Below are positions 60,913-64,000 of a DNA stretch of 64,000 nt, one piece after another. The stretch comes from Gordonia sp. 'Campus' (GTDB taxonomy: Bacteria; Actinomycetota; Actinomycetes; Mycobacteriales; Mycobacteriaceae). Numbering within the stretch: position 1 is the first letter of the stretch; the number at the start of each line of letters is the position of its first letter. Made by a program: the position numbers and the translations under genes. A model generated the notes under the pieces. The model was not told the origin of the DNA, made no database searches, and saw nothing but the letters and a program-made list of their open reading frames with translations. The stretch is from the NCBI RefSeq assembly GCF_022206305.1, contig NZ_JAKOIW010000019.1:1-64000 (forward strand), given 5' to 3'.

Positions 60913-62991
60913 ATGAAGCGAATCGGCGTGGATGTGGGCGGCACGTTCACCGACCTGGTCCTGTGGGACGACGACGGGACGGTCACGGTGCACAAGACGC
61001 CGTCGACCAACCACGATCCCTCGATCGGCACGATGGACGGGATCGGGGTGCTCGCCGAACGCGCGGGCATCGACGTCGCGGACATCGAGATGTTCTTCCA
61101 CGGCACGACCGTGGCCACCAACATCGTGCTGGAGCACAACGGCAGCGACGTCGGCATGATCACCACCGACGGCTTCCGGGACATCCTGCACATCGCGCGC
61201 AAGAAGCGCCCCCTGAACTACTCCAACTACCAGGATCTGCCGTGGCAGAAGTGGCAGCTGGTGCCCCGTCGCAACCGGCGCACCGTCGCCGAGCGGATGG
61301 ATGCGGCCGGAAACGTGCTCACCCCGCTCGACGAAGATGCCGTTCGCCGCGAGGTGGGCCTGCTCCGCGAGCGCGGTGTCGAAGCCATCGCGGTGGCCTT
61401 CCTGCACGCCTACCGCAATCCGGCCCACGAGCACCGCGTCCGGGACATCATCGCCGAGGAGTACCCCGGCGTGTTCGTCTCGCTGTCCAGCGACGTCGCC
61501 TCGCAGTACCGCGAGTACGAGCGCTTCTCCACCACCGCGCTCAACGCGTTCGTCGGCCCCAAGACCTCCCGCTACATCGAGAACCTGGCCGGCAAGGCCA
61601 AGGCCGCACAGGTCGGCGAGGACGTCCACCTGATGACCTCCGCCGGCGGTCTCGTCACGTCGCGCAGCGCCAGCGAGGTCCCTGTCTCGCTCCTGACCAG
61701 CGGTGTCGTCGCCGGACTCCTCGGCGGCTGCTTCATCGGCAAGGCGTCGGGCTACCCGAGCGTCATCACCCTCGACGTGGGCGGCACCTCCGCCGACATC
61801 GGCGTCGCCCCCGACGGCAAGCTCCGCATGAAGCACCTGCTCGACACCCGCATCGGCGACTACCACGCGATGGTGCCGATGGCCGAGGTCGACACCATCG
61901 GTGCCGGCGGCGGATCCATCGCCAGCATCGACGAGGGCGGCATGTTCCGCGTCGGACCGCGCAGCGCCGGCGCCATGCCCGGCCCGGCCTGCTACAACCG
62001 CGGCGGCACCGAACCCACGTCCACCGACGCGATGGTCGTCATGGGCTGGCTCCGCGAGGACAGCTTCCTGTCGGGAACCATGGAGGTCAAGACCGAACTC
62101 GCCACCGAGGCGGTCCAGACCCACATCGCCGACAAGCTCGGTGCCGACATCGAGCACGCGGCGATGGGCATCTTCCAGATCCTCGCGCACTCGATGACCG
62201 AGGCCATCTCGCTGCACTCGGTGCGCAAAGGCTATGACCCGCGCGAGTTCTCGTTGGTCGCCGAGGGTGGCGCCGGGCCCCTGTACGCCTGGCAGATCGC
62301 CGAACACCTCGGCATTCCGCGTGTCATCGTGCCCGGTCACCCCGGGATCACCTCGGCGGTCGGCCTGCTGACCACCGATGTTCGCTACGAGGTGCCGACC
62401 ACCGTGTGGACCTCGTCGGCCGAACCCGATCTGGAGCTGCTGCGTCGCGAGATGGACCGGCTGTCCGAGCAGGCCGTCGCCCAGCTTCGCGCCGACGGTA
62501 TCGCCGAGGACGCGATCACTCTCGAGCGCAGCGTCGACTGTCGTTATGTCGGACAGGGTTACGAGCTCCGGGTCCCCGCACCCGCCGGCGACATCACCGA
62601 CGAATGGGTCGAGCAGACCGCGGCCACCTTCCACGAGGTCCACGGTCGTACGTATTCGCAACGCTTCGACGACAAGCCGGTCCAGCTGGTCAACATCCGC
62701 GTGACCGGAGTGGGCGCGGTCGAGCACATCCGCATCGCCGAGATCGAGAAGGGCGACGCGGACGCGTCGTCGGCGATCAAGGCCACCACTCGCGCGCTGT
62801 TCTGGAAGAACGACTCGGCCGATCCGGAATGGGTCGACACCCCCATCTATGACCGCGCACTCTTCAAGGCGGGCAACACCTTCGACGGTCCCGCGATCGT
62901 CCAGCAGTTCGACTCGACGACCATCGTCGGCATCGGACAGAAGGCCACGGTCGACGCCGTGGGCCACATCATCATCGAGAGGAGCGCCTGA
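60913..62991 (+). CDS. hyuA: HyuA-type hydantoinase/oxoprolinase subunit
   Basis: 692 residues, N-methylhydantoinase A/5-oxoprolinase/acetone carboxylase beta family. ATP-binding actin-like motifs DVGGTFTDLVLWDDDG at the N-terminus and TLDVGGTSADIGV in the middle; GTTVATNIVLEHNGSDVG and the DGFRDILHIARKKR family block; VAEGGAGPLYAWQIAEHLGI. Such subunits use ATP to activate a cyclic amide or ketone for the HyuB partner. The substrate is not readable. It ends 1 base before hyuB and diverges from the maoC operon. Confidence 0.88.
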   Translation: MKRIGVDVGGTFTDLVLWDDDGTVTVHKTPSTNHDPSIGTMDGIGVLAERAGIDVADIEMFFHGTTVATNIVLEHNGSDVGMITTDGFRDILHIARKKRPLNYSNYQDLPWQKWQLVPRRNRRTVAERMDAAGNVLTPLDEDAVRREVGLLRERGVEAIAVAFLHAYRNPAHEHRVRDIIAEEYPGVFVSLSSDVASQYREYERFSTTALNAFVGPKTSRYIENLAGKAKAAQVGEDVHLMTSAGGLVTSRSASEVPVSLLTSGVVAGLLGGCFIGKASGYPSVITLDVGGTSADIGVAPDGKLRMKHLLDTRIGDYHAMVPMAEVDTIGAGGGSIASIDEGGMFRVGPRSAGAMPGPACYNRGGTEPTSTDAMVVMGWLREDSFLSGTMEVKTELATEAVQTHIADKLGADIEHAAMGIFQILAHSMTEAISLHSVRKGYDPREFSLVAEGGAGPLYAWQIAEHLGIPRVIVPGHPGITSAVGLLTTDVRYEVPTTVWTSSAEPDLELLRREMDRLSEQAVAQLRADGIAEDAITLERSVDCRYVGQGYELRVPAPAGDITDEWVEQTAATFHEVHGRTYSQRFDDKPVQLVNIRVTGVGAVEHIRIAEIEKGDADASSAIKATTRALFWKNDSADPEWVDTPIYDRALFKAGNTFDGPAIVQQFDSTTIVGIGQKATVDAVGHIIIERSA

Positions 62992-62992
62992 C

Positions 62993-64000
62993 ATGGCGAA
63001 AGCTCTGATGCCCACGGAGGGCGTTTCGCTCGCCGCCGAGGCCAACCGGACCTGGAACACCGTCGAGGTCGACCCGATCACCCTGCGCGTCATCGGTGGT
63101 GCGCTGAACTCGATGGCCAAGGAGATGGCCCAGGTCCTCTACCGGATGGCCTACTCGAGCCTCATCCGTGAGTCCGAGGATCTCGGCGCCGGCATCTTCG
63201 ACGTCAACGGTCGCGAACTGTGCGAGTCGGATTCGACTCCGATGCACTGTGGTTCGATCCCCGCCTACATCCGCGGCGTCAACCGCAAGCTCGCCGGTAC
63301 CTACAGGCCCGGTGACGTGATCCTGCACAACCACCCGTATCACGGTGCCGCGCACTCCCCCGACTACGGCGTGATCATCCCGATCTTCTGGGAGGGCGAG
63401 CACATCGGGTTCGCCGGCTGCACCGGTCACGTCTCCGACATCGGCGGCAACTTCCCCGGCCTGTGCATGGACGTCGTCGACGTCTGGGCCGAGGGCAAGC
63501 TGATGGACTCGATGAAGATCTACGACGGCGGCGTCCGCAACGACATGCTGATCCAGCACATCCTGGACAACGTGCGCACCCCGGAGCAGAACCGCGGTGA
63601 CCTCGAGGCTCTCATCGCCTGCTCGCGTATCGGTGAGAAGCGGTTCGTCGAACTGCTCGAGAAGCACGGGCTCGACACCGTCATGAGTGCCGCCGACCGG
63701 TGGATGGACTACTCGGAAGAGATGCTGCGCAGCCGGATCCGCCAGATCCCCAATGGCAGCTACGAGGCACCGATCGGCTACCTCGACGACGACGGCAAGA
63801 ACCGCGGTGTGCCGCTGAAGGTCGCCGTGCGCGTGCAGGTCGAGGACGAGGACGTCCTCATCGATCTCACCGGCTCCAACGACCAGGTGCCGACGGCGTT
63901 CAACGTGCCGTTCGAGGGTTCGGTGCTGCCGGTGGCGGTGAGCGCGATTCGCACCATCCTGCTCGACGAGTACCTCACCGAGGAGTTCGTCCCGCAGAAC
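62993..64000 (+). CDS. hyuB: HyuB-type hydantoinase/oxoprolinase subunit, 3'-truncated by the window
   Basis: An open frame of 336 codons from an ATG at 62993 to the end of the window, with no stop. The translation includes VDPITLRVIGGALNSMAKEM, GAGIFDVNGREL, and HNHPYHGAAHSPDYGVIIP, all typical of HyuB/acetone carboxylase alpha-like proteins (usually 550-780 residues), so roughly half is present. The ribosome site AGAGGAG lies 8 bases before the ATG. The ATG is 1 base after the hyuA stop, so the two subunits are coupled. Confidence 0.88.
   Translation, partial: MAKALMPTEGVSLAAEANRTWNTVEVDPITLRVIGGALNSMAKEMAQVLYRMAYSSLIRESEDLGAGIFDVNGRELCESDSTPMHCGSIPAYIRGVNRKLAGTYRPGDVILHNHPYHGAAHSPDYGVIIPIFWEGEHIGFAGCTGHVSDIGGNFPGLCMDVVDVWAEGKLMDSMKIYDGGVRNDMLIQHILDNVRTPEQNRGDLEALIACSRIGEKRFVELLEKHGLDTVMSAADRWMDYSEEMLRSRIRQIPNGSYEAPIGYLDDDGKNRGVPLKVAVRVQVEDEDVLIDLTGSNDQVPTAFNVPFEGSVLPVAVSAIRTILLDEYLTEEFVPQN

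Noticed and set aside
60742..63120. 792-codon antisense frame over hyuA
   Set aside because: hyuA on the plus strand has full family motifs; the antisense frame is an artefact of GC-rich third positions.
1..64000. CRISPR array, prophage or genomic island
   Set aside because: No regularly spaced repeats, integrase, transposase or tRNA-flanked junction could be seen, and composition stays uniform except in low-complexity iniB and the C-biased first gene.

Overview
The window is a stretch of chromosome from a high-GC actinobacterium of the mycolic-acid group (Mycobacteriales), most likely Gordonia or a close relative. This rests on an iniBAC locus with an IniR-type regulator, mycothiol-dependent formaldehyde detoxification genes, an LGFP-repeat wall protein, a fasciclin lipoprotein of the MPT70/MPT83 kind, many fatty-acid and CoA enzymes, and almost universal G/C at third codon positions. 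The genus is an inference. No rRNA, tRNA, CRISPR array, insertion sequence or phage module was seen.

Layout. 1-0.8 kb: a small secreted protein followed by a strong terminator. 0.8-12.4 kb: the cell-envelope stress locus. On the minus strand lie a membrane-anchored Hsp70-like protein and iniR; divergent on the plus strand is iniB (here an unusually long Gly/Ala repeat protein), then two dynamin-like GTPases, iniA and iniC. 12.3-16.5 kb: a membrane protein, then an aldehyde dehydrogenase with its DUF779 partner and a GAF-domain regulator. 16.6-26.9 kb: AraC regulator, TIGR03086 protein, YccF protein, orphan RskA-like anti-sigma factor, ATP-dependent DNA ligase, secreted beta-propeller, MHS-type transporter, then the mycothiol formaldehyde pair (mscR plus metallo-hydrolase). 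Dispersed inverted repeats carrying a CCCTGAGG core and a GAGCCACGAAGGG stem sit between several of these genes. 27-40.5 kb: DUF5995 protein, LuxR/GAF regulator, two acyl-CoA synthetases, PPOX and DinB-like proteins, fasciclin lipoprotein, molybdopterin oxidoreductase divergent from a Baeyer-Villiger-type monooxygenase with a perfect CRP-type site between them, LGFP protein and a secreted lipase.

40.6-44.5 kb: an anti-anti-sigma/anti-sigma pair followed by two tandem paralogous proteins that resemble TY-Chap/YbjN-type chaperone-like proteins. 44.5-48.5 kb: DHFR-like protein, SDR, phosphotriesterase-like lactonase and an NCS1 permease. 48.8-52.2 kb: an AraC regulator divergent from a cytochrome P450 and its one-component reductase, recognisable as a guaiacol O-demethylase (gcoA-gcoB) system. 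52.2-54.8 kb: a translationally coupled secreted pair (papain-like candidate plus esterase lipoprotein). 54.8-60.7 kb: a tight minus-strand operon MaoC hydratase, class III CoA-transferase, MmgE/PrpD, acyl-CoA dehydrogenase, CitE-like lyase and 5'-nucleotidase, the profile of a branched C5/C6 dicarboxylic acid pathway. 60.9-64 kb: divergent hyuA and the first part of hyuB.

The genes look like ordinary chromosome with a catabolic bias. Two links stand out. The gco demethylase would release formaldehyde, which the mscR/hydrolase pair could oxidise. The C5-acid operon shares its promoter region with a hydantoinase/oxoprolinase-type enzyme that may supply its substrate.
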